In this document: piece after piece, positions 51,284 through 60,737 of the stretch | How positions within the stretch are numbered: the first letter of the stretch is position 1 | Layout of the letters: each line of letters begins with the position of its first letter | Origin: Streptomyces prunicolor NBRC 13075 | Lineage (GTDB): Bacteria > Actinomycetota > Actinomycetes > Streptomycetales > Streptomycetaceae | Assembly (NCBI RefSeq): GCF_000367365.1 | Contig: NZ_BARF01000029.1 | Coordinates: forward strand, 62,001 to 126,000 | Direction of reading: 5' to 3' | DNA length: 64,000 nt | Position numbers and translations under genes: made by a program | The notes under the pieces: generated by a model | What the model saw: only the letters and a program-made list of their open reading frames with translations | Database searches by the model: none | What the model was told of the DNA's origin: nothing

Positions 51284-52629
51284 GCGCGACCGTCGTTGCC
51301 GAACATGTCGCCCCTGCCCGTCGCGTCTCCGTCGCACGCGGCTACCGTTTCGAGCTCGTCAAGCTGGTCTCGCAGTGGCGGGTCCGGTTGCTGGTTCTCG
51401 CCTGCTGGATCACGCCGGCGCTCTTCGTCGCCGGGGTGAGCCAGCAGGACACGCTTCCCTCCGACACTCTCTTCGGCCGCTGGATGCACGCCACGGGGTG
51501 GGCCGGGCCGTTGGTCATGCTGGGGTTCGCGGGCAGTTGGGCGCTCCCGCTGCTGGCCTCGCTCGTCGCCGGTGACGTGTTCGCCGCCGAGGACCGGCTC
51601 GGCACCTGGCGGCATCTGCTGGTGGCGGTGCGTTCGCCCGCGCGGATCTTCGTGGCGAAATCGCTGGCCAGCGTCACCGTCATGGTGGTGCTGGTGGCCG
51701 GGCTGGCCGCTTCCAGCGCGGCCGGTGGGCTCGTGGCGGTCGGCAACCAGCCGTTGGTCGGTCTCGACGGCCGTCTGCTGGCGCCGGGGGACGCGGCCGG
51801 CCGGGTCCTGCTCGCCTGGCTCTGTGCCCTCGCCCCGACCCTGGCCCTCGCCGCGATCGGACTCCTCGGGTCGGTCGCGCTGGGGCGGTCCTCGATGGGA
51901 CTGCTGCTGCCCGTGCTGGTCGCGCTCGCGATGCAGGTCGCCCAGATGCTGCCCCTGCCCGTCGCCGTGCGCCTCGCCCTGCCCGGCTACGCCTTCATCG
52001 CCTGGAACGGCCTGTTCACCAACCCGGCCCAGCTCACCCCGCTCCTGATCGGCGTCGCGGTCAGCCTGGCGTGGGCCGCACTCGCGACCGCGCTGGCCTA
52101 TCTCCTGTTCGTACGGCGGGACTTCACCAACCCGGCCTACGACGGCTCCGGGCGTCGAGCGATCACCGTAGGGGTGCTGCCGCTGGCCGCGCTGACCGCC
52201 GTCACCGTGGGGGCGGTCGCCGTGGCGACGCCGTCGACGGGCTCCGGGATCGAGCAGGGGAAAGTGCAGAAGTCCCTCGCGACGGCCTTCGCCCACCTCT
52301 ACCGCATGCAGACCGAACAGCTGCACCGCCCCGCCGTCACCGAGGCCCAGTTGCGGACCTCGGCGGCGTGCACCAAGAGCGACGGCCAGGCCGCCCAGGA
52401 GGGCGCGGGCAACGACTGGCGCTGCGTCGTGAGCTGGCATCTTCCCGGGGTCGCGGTCACGGGGACGGCGATCTACCAGCTCGACATCACCTCGGACGGG
52501 CGGTTCGTGGCGGACGGCGACGGTCCCAAGGAAGTCAACGGCTACTTCCTGGTGCGGACTTCGACCGGTGACGCCCCGAATCCGCTGTGGCAGTTCGACG
52601 GCAACGTCGACCTGCTCGACACCCACTGA
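51280..52629 (+). CDS. ABC-2 type permease with C-terminal domain
   Basis: 449 residues. Six hydrophobic segments lie between about 35 and 310 (for example LLVLACWITPALFVAGV, ALATALAYLLFV), and the last is followed by an outer domain (about 315-449) with a disulfide-capable cysteine pair (SAACTKS and WRCVVSW). The domain is unusual for ABC-2 permeases and may contact a partner such as the exported protein encoded next. GTG start overlaps the ATPase stop. The whole unit ends 13 bp before the phosphoesterase gene. Confidence 0.88.
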   Translation: MSATVVAEHVAPARRVSVARGYRFELVKLVSQWRVRLLVLACWITPALFVAGVSQQDTLPSDTLFGRWMHATGWAGPLVMLGFAGSWALPLLASLVAGDVFAAEDRLGTWRHLLVAVRSPARIFVAKSLASVTVMVVLVAGLAASSAAGGLVAVGNQPLVGLDGRLLAPGDAAGRVLLAWLCALAPTLALAAIGLLGSVALGRSSMGLLLPVLVALAMQVAQMLPLPVAVRLALPGYAFIAWNGLFTNPAQLTPLLIGVAVSLAWAALATALAYLLFVRRDFTNPAYDGSGRRAITVGVLPLAALTAVTVGAVAVATPSTGSGIEQGKVQKSLATAFAHLYRMQTEQLHRPAVTEAQLRTSAACTKSDGQAAQEGAGNDWRCVVSWHLPGVAVTGTAIYQLDITSDGRFVADGDGPKEVNGYFLVRTSTGDAPNPLWQFDGNVDLLDTH

Positions 52630-52642
52630 AGGGAACAGTTCC

Positions 52643-55396
52643 GTGCAGGTAATTCGCCAGCGTCGGATCAGCGAGAAACAACAGGTCAACCTCTTCGGCA
52701 GACACGTCGGCCGCCGGGCACTGCTGGTGACGACGGGTATCGCCGTCGCCCTCGGTGTCACGGGCACGGCGGTCGCCTCGACCTATCAGTTCGGCACCCA
52801 GCAGGTCGGCCAGACCACCGCCAACGGCCAGGTCATCTCCAGCGACCAGTACATCAAGCCGTACGGCAGCCGCACCGTCATCAACGACGGCAAGATCATG
52901 TCGTCGACGGTCAGCCCGGACGGCACCCGTCTCGCGGCCTCGGTCACCGACGGCGACGCCTCTCTGGTGGTCATGGACCTGACTACCGGTCAGATCAAGC
53001 AGAAGATCGGCACCAGCACGGCGGACGACCTGCGCATCAGCACCGGTGCCGTCGGCCAGGAGGGCCCGACCTACTCGCCCGACGGCAAGCAGCTGTGGCT
53101 CGGCCAGGCCAACGGCTACACCAAGTTCACCGTCAACGCCGACGGCACCCTCGCGAGCCCCACCGCCGTCCCGATCGCGGCCGACGGTGCCAAGCAGGCG
53201 CTGGTGGGCGCGGCCGTGTTCTCCGCCGACGGCTCCACCGTGTACTCGGCGGTCAACGGCCAGAACAAGGTGGTCGCCATCGACGCGGCGACCGGAACCA
53301 TCAAGCAGAGCTGGACAGTTGGCACCGCACCGCGCGGAATCGCCCTGGTCGGCGGCACGTTGTACGTCAGCAACGAGGGCGGGCGCCCGGCGAAGGCCGG
53401 CGACACCACCATCAACTCCTACGGCACCGACGTGCCGGCCAACCCCAAGACGGGCGCCAGCACCACCGGCACGGTCAGCGTCATCGACACCGCCGACCCG
53501 TCCGCCGCCGTCGGCACCATCGCCGTAGGACTGCACCCGACCGCCGTGTACGCCAAGAAGGGCGCGGTGTTCGTCACCAACACCGCCGACAACAGCGTGT
53601 CGGTCATCGACACCCGCAAGGGCAAGGTCGTCCAGACCATCGCCACCCAGCCGTGGCCCGAGGCATCGGTCGGCTACGAGCCGAACGCGGTGACGCTCAC
53701 CGACGACGGCCGGCTGCTGGTGACGCTCGGCCGCGCCAACGCTGTCGCCGTCTACCGCTACAACTCCCCGCAGCAGCCCGCCCGCTACGTCGGCCTGCTC
53801 CCCACGGACTACTTCCCCTCGGAGATCACCACCGTCGGCAAGAAGGTCGTCGTCTCCAACACCCGTGGCGTGGACGCGCTCCGCCCCGACGCCGCCGGCC
53901 ACAACACGCACGACACCACGTCGAGCCTGACCCAGTTCACGCTGCCCAGCGACCTCACCATCAGGTCCCAGACGGCCAAGGTCTTCAAGCAGAACGGCTG
54001 GACGCCCGGCTCGGTCACCACGGCCAAGGGCAAGAGCCACACGAAGGCCGTCCCGGTCCCGGCGCGCCTCGGCGACCCCTCGACGATCAAACACGTCTTC
54101 CTGCTCGTCAAGGAGAACCGCACCTACGACCAGGTCTTCGGAGACATCCCGCAGGGCAACGGCAACGCCTCGCTCACCCAGTTCGGCGCGAACGTGACGC
54201 CCAACCAGCACGCGCTGGCGCAGCAGTTCGGGCTCTACGACAACTTCTACGACATCGGCACCAACTCCGCCGAGGGCCACAACTGGCTGATGCAGTCGGA
54301 CAACCCGGAGTACACCGAGTCCTCGGCCGGCGAGTACACGCGCAGCTACGACACCGAGAACGACGTCCTCGGCCACCAGAAGTCCGGCTTCATCTGGACC
54401 GGCGCGCAGGCGGCCGGGAAGTCCGTCAAGGACTTCGGCGAGTTCCAGTCGCTGGAGACCAAGCCGGCCGGCGCGACCTGGCAGAACCTGTACTGCGACA
54501 GCAAGAACATGGCCGCGACGGGGGCCGAGACCGCCTACCCCATCAAGACGGGTTCGGCGATCCCCTCCCTCAACGACGTGTCGGTGCAGGGCTTCCCGCT
54601 GTTCGACCTCGACGTCCCGGACATCTACAAAGAGCAGATCTGGCAGCAGGACTTCGAGAAGAGCGGCCCGGCGAACCTGAACATGTTCTGGTTCTCCAAC
54701 GACCACACCGGCGGCCCGGCGAACGCCGCCGCGGAGGTCGCCGACAACGACCTCGCGGTCGGCCGCATGGTCGACAAGATCACCCACAGCAAGTATTGGA
54801 AGGACTCGGCGATCTTCGTCGTCGAGGACGACTCCCAGGCCGGCCTCGACCACGTCGACGGCCACCGCGCCCCGGTCCAGGTCATCAGCCCGTACGCCAA
54901 CCACAGCACGGTCGACGACCACTACTACTCGCAGATCACCATGGTCCGCACGATCGAGCAGATCCTCGGCATCCACCCGATGAACCAGCTCGACAGCGCG
55001 GCCACCCCGATGTACGGGGCGTTCACGAAGAAGGCCGACACCACTCCGTTCACGGCGGTCCCCAACCGCACCTCCCTGACCCTCGGCGTGAGCCCCCAGC
55101 CCTCCTGCGGCTCGGACACCCCGGCACCCCAGGACACCAAGGCGGCAGCAGCACCGACGACGGTCTCGGTACCGGCGGCCGAGAAGGCACTCGCGGCCCA
55201 GTGGAAGACCTGGGCGTCCCACCAACGCCTCACCGGCCCCAACGCGGTCCCCGACTACGCCAACCCCACCCAAATGAACCGCTACACCTGGTACCAGACC
55301 CACAACTGGACCAAGCCGTACCCCGGCGACAGCAAGATCTACGCACCGGACGACGTACCGGGCGCCTACCTCCCGTCGCCGGAGTCCGACGGCTGA
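52643..55396 (+). CDS. YncE-like beta-propeller / phosphoesterase fusion, exported
   Basis: 917 residues. The N-terminus has a signal-anchor (ALLVTTGIAVALGVTGTAVAS, about 26-46). Residues about 60-450 are YncE/SMP-30-like propeller blades (VSPDGTRLAASV, SVIDTADPSAAVGTIAVGLHP), and from about 470 a phosphoesterase-alkaline phosphatase domain with HVFLLVKENRTYDQVFGDIP, EGHNWLMQ, VVEDDSQAGLDHVDGHRAP and the usual Asp/His metal ligands. The fusion is known as a 'bifunctional' family. GTG start with GAAGGG at 9 bp; 13 bp after the ABC permease stop, so the three genes form one operon. The substrate is unknown. Confidence 0.92.
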   Translation: MQVIRQRRISEKQQVNLFGRHVGRRALLVTTGIAVALGVTGTAVASTYQFGTQQVGQTTANGQVISSDQYIKPYGSRTVINDGKIMSSTVSPDGTRLAASVTDGDASLVVMDLTTGQIKQKIGTSTADDLRISTGAVGQEGPTYSPDGKQLWLGQANGYTKFTVNADGTLASPTAVPIAADGAKQALVGAAVFSADGSTVYSAVNGQNKVVAIDAATGTIKQSWTVGTAPRGIALVGGTLYVSNEGGRPAKAGDTTINSYGTDVPANPKTGASTTGTVSVIDTADPSAAVGTIAVGLHPTAVYAKKGAVFVTNTADNSVSVIDTRKGKVVQTIATQPWPEASVGYEPNAVTLTDDGRLLVTLGRANAVAVYRYNSPQQPARYVGLLPTDYFPSEITTVGKKVVVSNTRGVDALRPDAAGHNTHDTTSSLTQFTLPSDLTIRSQTAKVFKQNGWTPGSVTTAKGKSHTKAVPVPARLGDPSTIKHVFLLVKENRTYDQVFGDIPQGNGNASLTQFGANVTPNQHALAQQFGLYDNFYDIGTNSAEGHNWLMQSDNPEYTESSAGEYTRSYDTENDVLGHQKSGFIWTGAQAAGKSVKDFGEFQSLETKPAGATWQNLYCDSKNMAATGAETAYPIKTGSAIPSLNDVSVQGFPLFDLDVPDIYKEQIWQQDFEKSGPANLNMFWFSNDHTGGPANAAAEVADNDLAVGRMVDKITHSKYWKDSAIFVVEDDSQAGLDHVDGHRAPVQVISPYANHSTVDDHYYSQITMVRTIEQILGIHPMNQLDSAATPMYGAFTKKADTTPFTAVPNRTSLTLGVSPQPSCGSDTPAPQDTKAAAAPTTVSVPAAEKALAAQWKTWASHQRLTGPNAVPDYANPTQMNRYTWYQTHNWTKPYPGDSKIYAPDDVPGAYLPSPESDG

Positions 55397-55420
55397 CCGG
55401 AGCCCCCACGCGTCAACGGT

Positions 55421-55448
55421 CCCTGACCGGCGCCACCGCCGGTCAGGG
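55421..55448. terminator. Bidirectional terminator overlapping the ridA stop
   Basis: 12-bp perfect stem (CCCTGACCGGCG / CGCCGGTCAGGG) with a 4-nt loop. It serves the phosphoesterase gene from the left and includes the stop codon of the minus-strand RidA gene at 55443-55445. Confidence 0.85.
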
Positions 55449-55862
55449 GCGTACGGCCACCGCGTCCACCTCGAACAGCATCCCGGGCAGCGCGAGCGAC
55501 GCGACCCCGCTCAGCGTCTGGGCCGGCAGACGGTCCCCGAAGTGGGCGTGCAGCGCCTTGCCCAGGGTCTCCAGCTTCGTGAGGTCGTGGTCGACGATGA
55601 ACGTGCCCAGCCGGACCACGTGCTCGAAGCCGAGGCCCACTCCGGCCAGGGCCGACCGGAGTCGCGCGAAGGCCACGTCCACCTGCGCGGCGAAGTCGCC
55701 CGGTACCGGTGCGCCCGTCTCGTCGGACGCGTACTGGCCGGCGATGAAGACGAGTTCACCGGGTGCCGACACGGCATGGCTGTACCCGAAGGGGGTGGGG
55801 TCGTGAAGCGCGGGCGGGTTGGTGATCGTGCGCCCGTCAGCGGCGTCGTTCGTGAGGGTCAT
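55443..55862 (-). CDS. RidA family protein
   Basis: 139 residues of the YjgF/YER057c/UK114 fold. VFIAGQYASDETGAP, ALAGVGLGFEHVVRLGTFIVD and the diverged AQTLSGVASLALPGMLFEVDAVAV end are typical, but the catalytic Arg of RidA proper (R-P-A-R..T.V..L) is replaced by the AQTLSGVASL stretch, so deaminase activity is doubtful. Members of this subgroup serve unknown small-molecule roles. ATG start at 55862. A truncated relative lies at 44872. Confidence 0.88.
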   Translation of the reverse strand: MTLTNDAADGRTITNPPALHDPTPFGYSHAVSAPGELVFIAGQYASDETGAPVPGDFAAQVDVAFARLRSALAGVGLGFEHVVRLGTFIVDHDLTKLETLGKALHAHFGDRLPAQTLSGVASLALPGMLFEVDAVAVRP

Positions 55863-55900
55863 GGACGGGCAACCTCCCGAACACTCCGCCCATTCCGTCC

Positions 55901-57379
55901 TCAGCCGACAGACACCCCCAGCGAGCCGACTCCGGACAAGTCGTGCGCCCTGACGCTGTTGCGATCCGTCGCCGACCGCCCCAGCGCATGATGCGGCCAC
56001 AACCCCCCGGCCACCCGCCGCGACCGCTCCCCCCACTCCCGCGCCTCGATCCCACCGGCCTTGTAGTGGTTGAGGGCGTAACCCCCGGAGTGAACCCGCA
56101 GCAGCAGAAAACCCCCGGGATAGTCCTTCGCGGCGGTGACCTCCTGCTGCACGACATGCGGCGCCCGCACCAGCGGCGTCCGCTTGTTCCGGTGGGTATG
56201 GCCCGCGTGGTGCAGGAAAACCCCCGGCGCCGAGGCATACGCGTCGACGATCGCGCGCGCCTGCCGCCGATCCAGCTGCTGCCCCCGAGTCACCGGAAAC
56301 ACAGAGTCCCGTACCGTCAGCGGATGGTGACCGAAGACGACGGTCGGCCGGTCCGGTTCGGCCCTGAGCCGGCCCCGGAACCAGGACAGCTGCTCCTCAC
56401 CGAGCCCACCCGCGTCACCCCCGTTGCCGGCCTTGGCATACGTGTCGAGCCCGATGATCCGCAGCCCGCCGAGATCGTGGGCGAAGTACCCGGGCCCGTC
56501 ACCGCCGCCGAAGCCTTCGCGGAACCCCTCGCGGAACGTGTCGGCGGAGCTCCCCGCACGGTCGTGGTTGCCGCGTACGACGAGGTAGTCCCGGCCGAGC
56601 GTGCCGAAGCCGTCCAGGATGCGTCTGGCTTCGGCCAGGTCCCGCGGCGACCCGCCCGCCGAGATGTCCCCGGCGGCGAGCAGGACGTCCGCCCCGCGCC
56701 GCTTGGCCTCCTCGACCAGGGCCCGGGTCATGATCTCCGGATAGGCGGCGAGGCCCGCCGCCTGCGACACCCCGCGCAGCAGGGGGAAGCCCGCCATGCG
56801 GCCCGCGGTGGTCTCGCCGAGGTGCAGGTCGTTGCAGAGGGCGATGGACAACAGGTGCCTGCCGGGCGGGGGCTGGGGCGTGGTGAAGGAGTACGTGCCG
56901 GTCAGGGAGGCGAGGCCGTGCCGCGAGGTGCCGACGGCGTTCCCGCGCACGTGCTGCAACGGCGTCGGTACGGCGGTCACGCCCCGGGAACGCGCCCGGT
57001 AGTAGTACGTCTGCCCGGGCTCCAGGCCGGTCAGCTCCACCTGGTGGTGCGCGGTGGGCCGGTCCTCGGCCGCGGTGCGGTTGAGCCGGGCCGGGTGGGT
57101 GCCGTAGACGACCTCGCCCTCGGTGACCGCGGGGAGCGGGTGGCCGAAGCCGTCGTCGGTGCCCGGCGTTCGGGTGTGCCAGGTGATGATGGCGCTGTCC
57201 TCGGTGAGTGTCACCAACTCCAGGTGGACGGCGGCTGGTTGGCGGTACCTGCCGCGCGGGAGACCGGCGTGGGCGGCACGCAGCAGGGCCGGGGCGAGCA
57301 GCGTTCCGGAGCGCAGGACGTCGTACGGAGTGGGCAGCGCGGCGAGGGCCGCGAGGGGAGCCGAGATGCAGCAGCGCAT
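55901..57379 (-). CDS. Metallophosphoesterase with purple acid phosphatase-like N-terminus
   Basis: 492 residues. A fibronectin/PAP-like N-terminal domain (about 50-165: ITWHTRTPG, GLEPGQTYYYRARS) precedes the calcineurin-type domain with ALCNDLHLG, AAGDISAGGSP, VVRGNHDR, VFGHHPL and HHAGHTHRN, which supply the metal-binding Asp, Asn and His residues. It hydrolyses phosphate esters. The N-terminus (LAALAALPTPYDVLR) is only weakly signal-like, so location is uncertain. It lies 38 bp upstream of ridA on the same strand. Confidence 0.88.
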   Translation of the reverse strand: MRCCISAPLAALAALPTPYDVLRSGTLLAPALLRAAHAGLPRGRYRQPAAVHLELVTLTEDSAIITWHTRTPGTDDGFGHPLPAVTEGEVVYGTHPARLNRTAAEDRPTAHHQVELTGLEPGQTYYYRARSRGVTAVPTPLQHVRGNAVGTSRHGLASLTGTYSFTTPQPPPGRHLLSIALCNDLHLGETTAGRMAGFPLLRGVSQAAGLAAYPEIMTRALVEEAKRRGADVLLAAGDISAGGSPRDLAEARRILDGFGTLGRDYLVVRGNHDRAGSSADTFREGFREGFGGGDGPGYFAHDLGGLRIIGLDTYAKAGNGGDAGGLGEEQLSWFRGRLRAEPDRPTVVFGHHPLTVRDSVFPVTRGQQLDRRQARAIVDAYASAPGVFLHHAGHTHRNKRTPLVRAPHVVQQEVTAAKDYPGGFLLLRVHSGGYALNHYKAGGIEAREWGERSRRVAGGLWPHHALGRSATDRNSVRAHDLSGVGSLGVSVG

Positions 57380-57446
57380 ACCCCATTGTTGCCCCAGTGC
57401 CGTGAACGCCGGCCGTGTCGCCGACGGCCGCAGCCGTACCAGTGCG

Positions 57447-58610
57447 CTACGACAGGGCGGTGCGCACCGCCCTGACCAGCGCCTGCGCCCGTGGATCAGC
57501 CGTAACGCTCTTGCGGAACGAATTCGTCACATACCCGAACGCGATGCCCGACTCCGGGTCGGCGAAGCCCAGTGCGCCGCCCCGGCCCGGGTGGCCGAAG
57601 GAGCCGTCCGAGAAGAGCGGGGACGCGCCGCCGTGCAGCATGTAGCCGAGGCCGAAACGGGTGTTGATCACGAGGACGCGGTCCGGGCCCGAGGAGCGTT
57701 CCGTGCGGGCCAGCTCGGCCGTCTCGGGGGTGAACAGCCGTACCCCGCCGTCCACTTCACCGATCAGTGACGCGTAGCAGCGGGCCAGTCCGTCCGCCGT
57801 CGCGATGCCGTTCGACGCGGGGAGTTCGGCGGCCCGGTACGCCGGGTCGTTCTCGTCCGGCATCGGGGTGATCGCCCCGAACGCGCGCCGGGTGAGGGAA
57901 TCGGGGTTCGCGTACGCCTCGGAGACCGACCGCTTGGGGCGCATACGGAGCGCGCTCGCGTCCCTTGTCGGGGCTTCCAGCTGTGCGACTCGGCCCACCC
58001 GTTCCGCCGAGGACGCCGGCAGTCCCACCCACAGCTCCGCCCCGACCGGACCCGCGATCTCGTCCGCGATCAACTCGCCGATCGACCGGCCCGTCACCCG
58101 CCGCACCAGCTCACCGGTCAGCCAGCTGTACGTCTGCGCGTGGTACCCGTGGTCCGTGCCCGGCTCCCACACCGGCGCCTGCGCCGCCACCGCCGTAGCG
58201 CTCAGCACCGGGTCGGCGGCCTGCGCCGGGGTCAGCGGGTGGTCCAGTACCGGTACGCCCGCGCGGTGGGCCAGCAGGTGCCACACCCGGGTGTGCTCCT
58301 TGCCGGCCGTCTTGTACTCCGGCCAGTACTCGCCCACCGGAGCGTCCAGGTCCAGTTCCCCGCGCTGCGCCAGCAGGAGCAGTACGGCGGCCGCCACGCC
58401 CTTCGTCGCCGAGCGGACGATCTGAGCCGTGTCCTGTTTCCAGGGTGCGGTGCCGTCGACGTCCTTCGTGCCCGCCCAGAGATCTACGACCCGGTGTCCG
58501 TGCCGGTACACCGTCACCGCCGCGCCCCGGTCCCCGCGCGCCTCGAAGTTCCGTACGAACGCATCCCTGACCGGCTCGAAGCCCTCGGCCACCACGCCGT
58601 TCACGTCCAC
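57447..58610 (-). CDS. Serine hydrolase (class C beta-lactamase/esterase family)
   Basis: 387 residues of the beta-lactamase-like fold. The SxxK motif is SATK (IVRSATKGVAAAV, about 72-84), the YxN-type motif is YSW in HAQTYSWLTGELV and the third motif is HPGRGG. Such EstB/D-aminopeptidase-like enzymes cleave esters or D-amino acid peptides; no signal peptide is present, so it is intracellular. GTG 58610 has AGGAG at 8 bp; a longer TTG start exists but lacks such support. 35 bp downstream of ohr on the same strand. Confidence 0.88.
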   Translation of the reverse strand: MDVNGVVAEGFEPVRDAFVRNFEARGDRGAAVTVYRHGHRVVDLWAGTKDVDGTAPWKQDTAQIVRSATKGVAAAVLLLLAQRGELDLDAPVGEYWPEYKTAGKEHTRVWHLLAHRAGVPVLDHPLTPAQAADPVLSATAVAAQAPVWEPGTDHGYHAQTYSWLTGELVRRVTGRSIGELIADEIAGPVGAELWVGLPASSAERVGRVAQLEAPTRDASALRMRPKRSVSEAYANPDSLTRRAFGAITPMPDENDPAYRAAELPASNGIATADGLARCYASLIGEVDGGVRLFTPETAELARTERSSGPDRVLVINTRFGLGYMLHGGASPLFSDGSFGHPGRGGALGFADPESGIAFGYVTNSFRKSVTADPRAQALVRAVRTALS

Positions 58611-58645
58611 GTCCGCGCTCCTGGTTCTGCCGTCCGGCCTCTCTC

Positions 58646-59110
58646 TCAACCAAGCAGGATCGTGACGTCGATGTTCCCGCGGGTCGCGTTCGAGTACGGG
58701 CAGACCTCGTGCGCCGCGTCCACCAGCTTCGCCGCGATGCCCTGGTCGAGGATCGGCAGGGACACGCTCAGGGCGACCGCGAGGCCGTAGCCCTTCTGCT
58801 TGTTGGGGCCGATGCCCACCTTCGCGGCGACCGTGGAACCGGTCAGGTCGAAGCCCGCTCGACGGCCGACCAGGACGAGCGCGTTGTGGAAGCAGGAGCT
58901 GTAGCCGGCCGCGAAGAGCTGCTCGGGGTTGGTGCCGTTGCCGTCGCCGCCCAGCGCCGGAGGCATCGCGACCTGGAGGGCGAGCTGGCCGTCCAGGCTG
59001 CTGACGAAGCCGTCCCGGCCGCCGTGGGCGGTGGCCTCGGCGACGTACATGATCTTCGTCGGGCGGGTGTCGACAGCGGTGTCAGTGGTGGCAGCGGTGT
59101 CGTCGGTCAT
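58646..59110 (-). CDS. ohr: Organic hydroperoxide resistance protein (Ohr)
   Basis: 154-residue OsmC/Ohr family peroxidase. FAAGYSSCFHNAL carries the first redox cysteine and HEVCPYSNATRGNIDV the second; together with the Arg-containing AEATAHGGRDGF they form the Ohr active site. It reduces organic hydroperoxides using lipoyl thiols. The ATG has GGAGGT at 6 bp. An OhrR (MarR) regulator is not encoded nearby. The first 17 residues are a Thr/Asp-rich extension. Confidence 0.94.
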   Translation of the reverse strand: MTDDTAATTDTAVDTRPTKIMYVAEATAHGGRDGFVSSLDGQLALQVAMPPALGGDGNGTNPEQLFAAGYSSCFHNALVLVGRRAGFDLTGSTVAAKVGIGPNKQKGYGLAVALSVSLPILDQGIAAKLVDAAHEVCPYSNATRGNIDVTILLG

Positions 59111-59222
59111 GGCGGGACCTCCCCCGGGGACGGAAAGCACGAGCGCGCGCGGCTCCTTCGTGCCCAAGATACTGACCGGTAGCACAGCCGTATCTACCCG
59201 GGGGTAATGACCGCCGGTAACG

Positions 59223-59987
59223 TCACGCGCCCATTGTCACGGACCGCGGGTCGAACCCGAAGGGCAGCTCCAGGCGATGGGCGCGCATCAACGCGTCGTC
59301 GGAGAGGAGTTCGGCGGTCTTGCCGTCCGCCGCGATCACGCCCTCGCTGAGGATCAGTGCGCGCGGGCACAACTCCAGTGCGTACGGCAGGTCGTGCGTG
59401 ACCATGAGGACCGTCACGTCCAACGACCGCAGGATGTCGGCCAGTTCGCGGCGTGAGGCGGGGTCGAGGTTGGAGGAGGGCTCGTCCAGGACGAGGATCT
59501 CCGGTTCCATCGCCAGGACCGTTGCCACCGCTACTCGGCGACGCTGGCCGAACGACAGGTGGTGCGGGGGACGGTCCGCGAACTCCGCCATCCCCACCGA
59601 CTCCAGTGCCGTACGCACCCGTTGCTCCAGCTCGGCGCCCTTCATCCCGGCCGCCGCCGGGCCGAACGCCACGTCCTCGCGGACCGTTGGCATGAAGAGC
59701 TGGTCGTCGGGGTCCTGGAAGACGATCCCGACCCGGCGCCTGATCTCCGCCATGTGCCGCTTGCCGACCGGGAGTCCGGCCACCGTCACCGTCCCGGCGC
59801 CGGCCGTGAGGATGCCGTTGAGGTGCAGCACGAGGGTGGTCTTGCCGGCGCCGTTCGGGCCGAGCAGGGCGACCCGTTCGCCGCGTGCGACGGTGAAGTC
59901 GACGCCGAACAGGGCCTGTTGGCCGTCGGGGTAGGCGAAGGCGAGGCCAGAGACCTCCAGTGAAAGGGAATCGGTCACAGCGTCCAT
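59223..59987 (-). CDS. cbiO: Energy-coupling factor ATPase CbiO
   Basis: 254 residues. Walker A LLGPNGAGKTTL, Q-loop FQDPDDQLF typical of ECF ATPases, signature LSFGQRRR, Walker B ILVLDEPSSNLD and VTHDLPY H-loop. It powers cobalt or nickel import with CbiQ and CbiM. The ATG at 59987 overlaps the end of cbiQ by 13 bp, so cbiM-cbiQ-cbiO is one operon read on the minus strand. An ATG four codons upstream is possible. Confidence 0.94.
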   Translation of the reverse strand: MDAVTDSLSLEVSGLAFAYPDGQQALFGVDFTVARGERVALLGPNGAGKTTLVLHLNGILTAGAGTVTVAGLPVGKRHMAEIRRRVGIVFQDPDDQLFMPTVREDVAFGPAAAGMKGAELEQRVRTALESVGMAEFADRPPHHLSFGQRRRVAVATVLAMEPEILVLDEPSSNLDPASRRELADILRSLDVTVLMVTHDLPYALELCPRALILSEGVIAADGKTAELLSDDALMRAHRLELPFGFDPRSVTMGA

Positions 59988-60736
59988 CCCAACAGGCATA
60001 CGACAAGGGCGGCTGACGGGAGTGCGAGGGCGTACGACCACTGCGCCCGGTCCGCGGTCACCTCGTCGATCACCGGCATGGAACCCGCGTAACCCCGGCT
60101 CACCATGGCCAGATGGACCCGCTCCCCGCGCTCGTAGGAGCGGATGAACAACGCGCCCGCCGACTTCGCGAGCACGCCCCAGTGGCGGATGCCCCGGGCC
60201 TCGAAACCCCGTGACTCGCGGGCGATCCGCATTCGCCGCATCTCGTCCGTGATGACATCGCCGTAGCGGATCATGAAGGACGCGATCTGGACGAGGAGGG
60301 GCGGGAGCTTCAATCGCTGGAGGCCCAGGAGGAGTTCGCGTAGTTCCGTGGTCGCGGCGAGGAGGACCGAGGCGGCTACGCCCAGGGTGCCCTTCGCGAG
60401 GACGTTCCACGCGCCCCAGAGGCCGTTCACGCTCAACTGCACGCCCAGGACGGTGACTTGGTCGCCCTCCGCCACGAAGGGCATCAACACCGCGAACGCC
60501 ACGAACGGGATCTCGATCAGCAGGCGGCGGAGGAGGAAGGCTGCGGGCACGCGGGCCGCGTACGCGACCAGGGCGAGCAGCGCGGCGTAGAGGCCGAACG
60601 CCCACATCGCCTCGCGCGGGGTCGACACCACGATCACCACGAAGGCGAAGACGGCGGCCAGTTTGGTGTGCGGGGGGAGCGTGTGGACGGGGGAGTGGCC
60701 GTGCCGGTAGAGGCGGTGGGCGTGGCCCGCGCCCAT
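59975..60736 (-). CDS. cbiQ: Energy-coupling factor transmembrane protein CbiQ
   Basis: 253 residues with five to six helices. The two conserved cytoplasmic motifs, MRIARESRGFEARG and HLAMVSRGYAG, contain the Arg-Gly coupling segments that dock on the ATPase. The start (HGHSPVHTLPPHTKL) is typical of CbiQ. ATG at 60736 immediately follows the cbiM stop, and its end overlaps cbiO. Confidence 0.94.
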   Translation of the reverse strand: MGAGHAHRLYRHGHSPVHTLPPHTKLAAVFAFVVIVVSTPREAMWAFGLYAALLALVAYAARVPAAFLLRRLLIEIPFVAFAVLMPFVAEGDQVTVLGVQLSVNGLWGAWNVLAKGTLGVAASVLLAATTELRELLLGLQRLKLPPLLVQIASFMIRYGDVITDEMRRMRIARESRGFEARGIRHWGVLAKSAGALFIRSYERGERVHLAMVSRGYAGSMPVIDEVTADRAQWSYALALPSAALVVCLLGWTL

Positions 60737-60737
60737 G

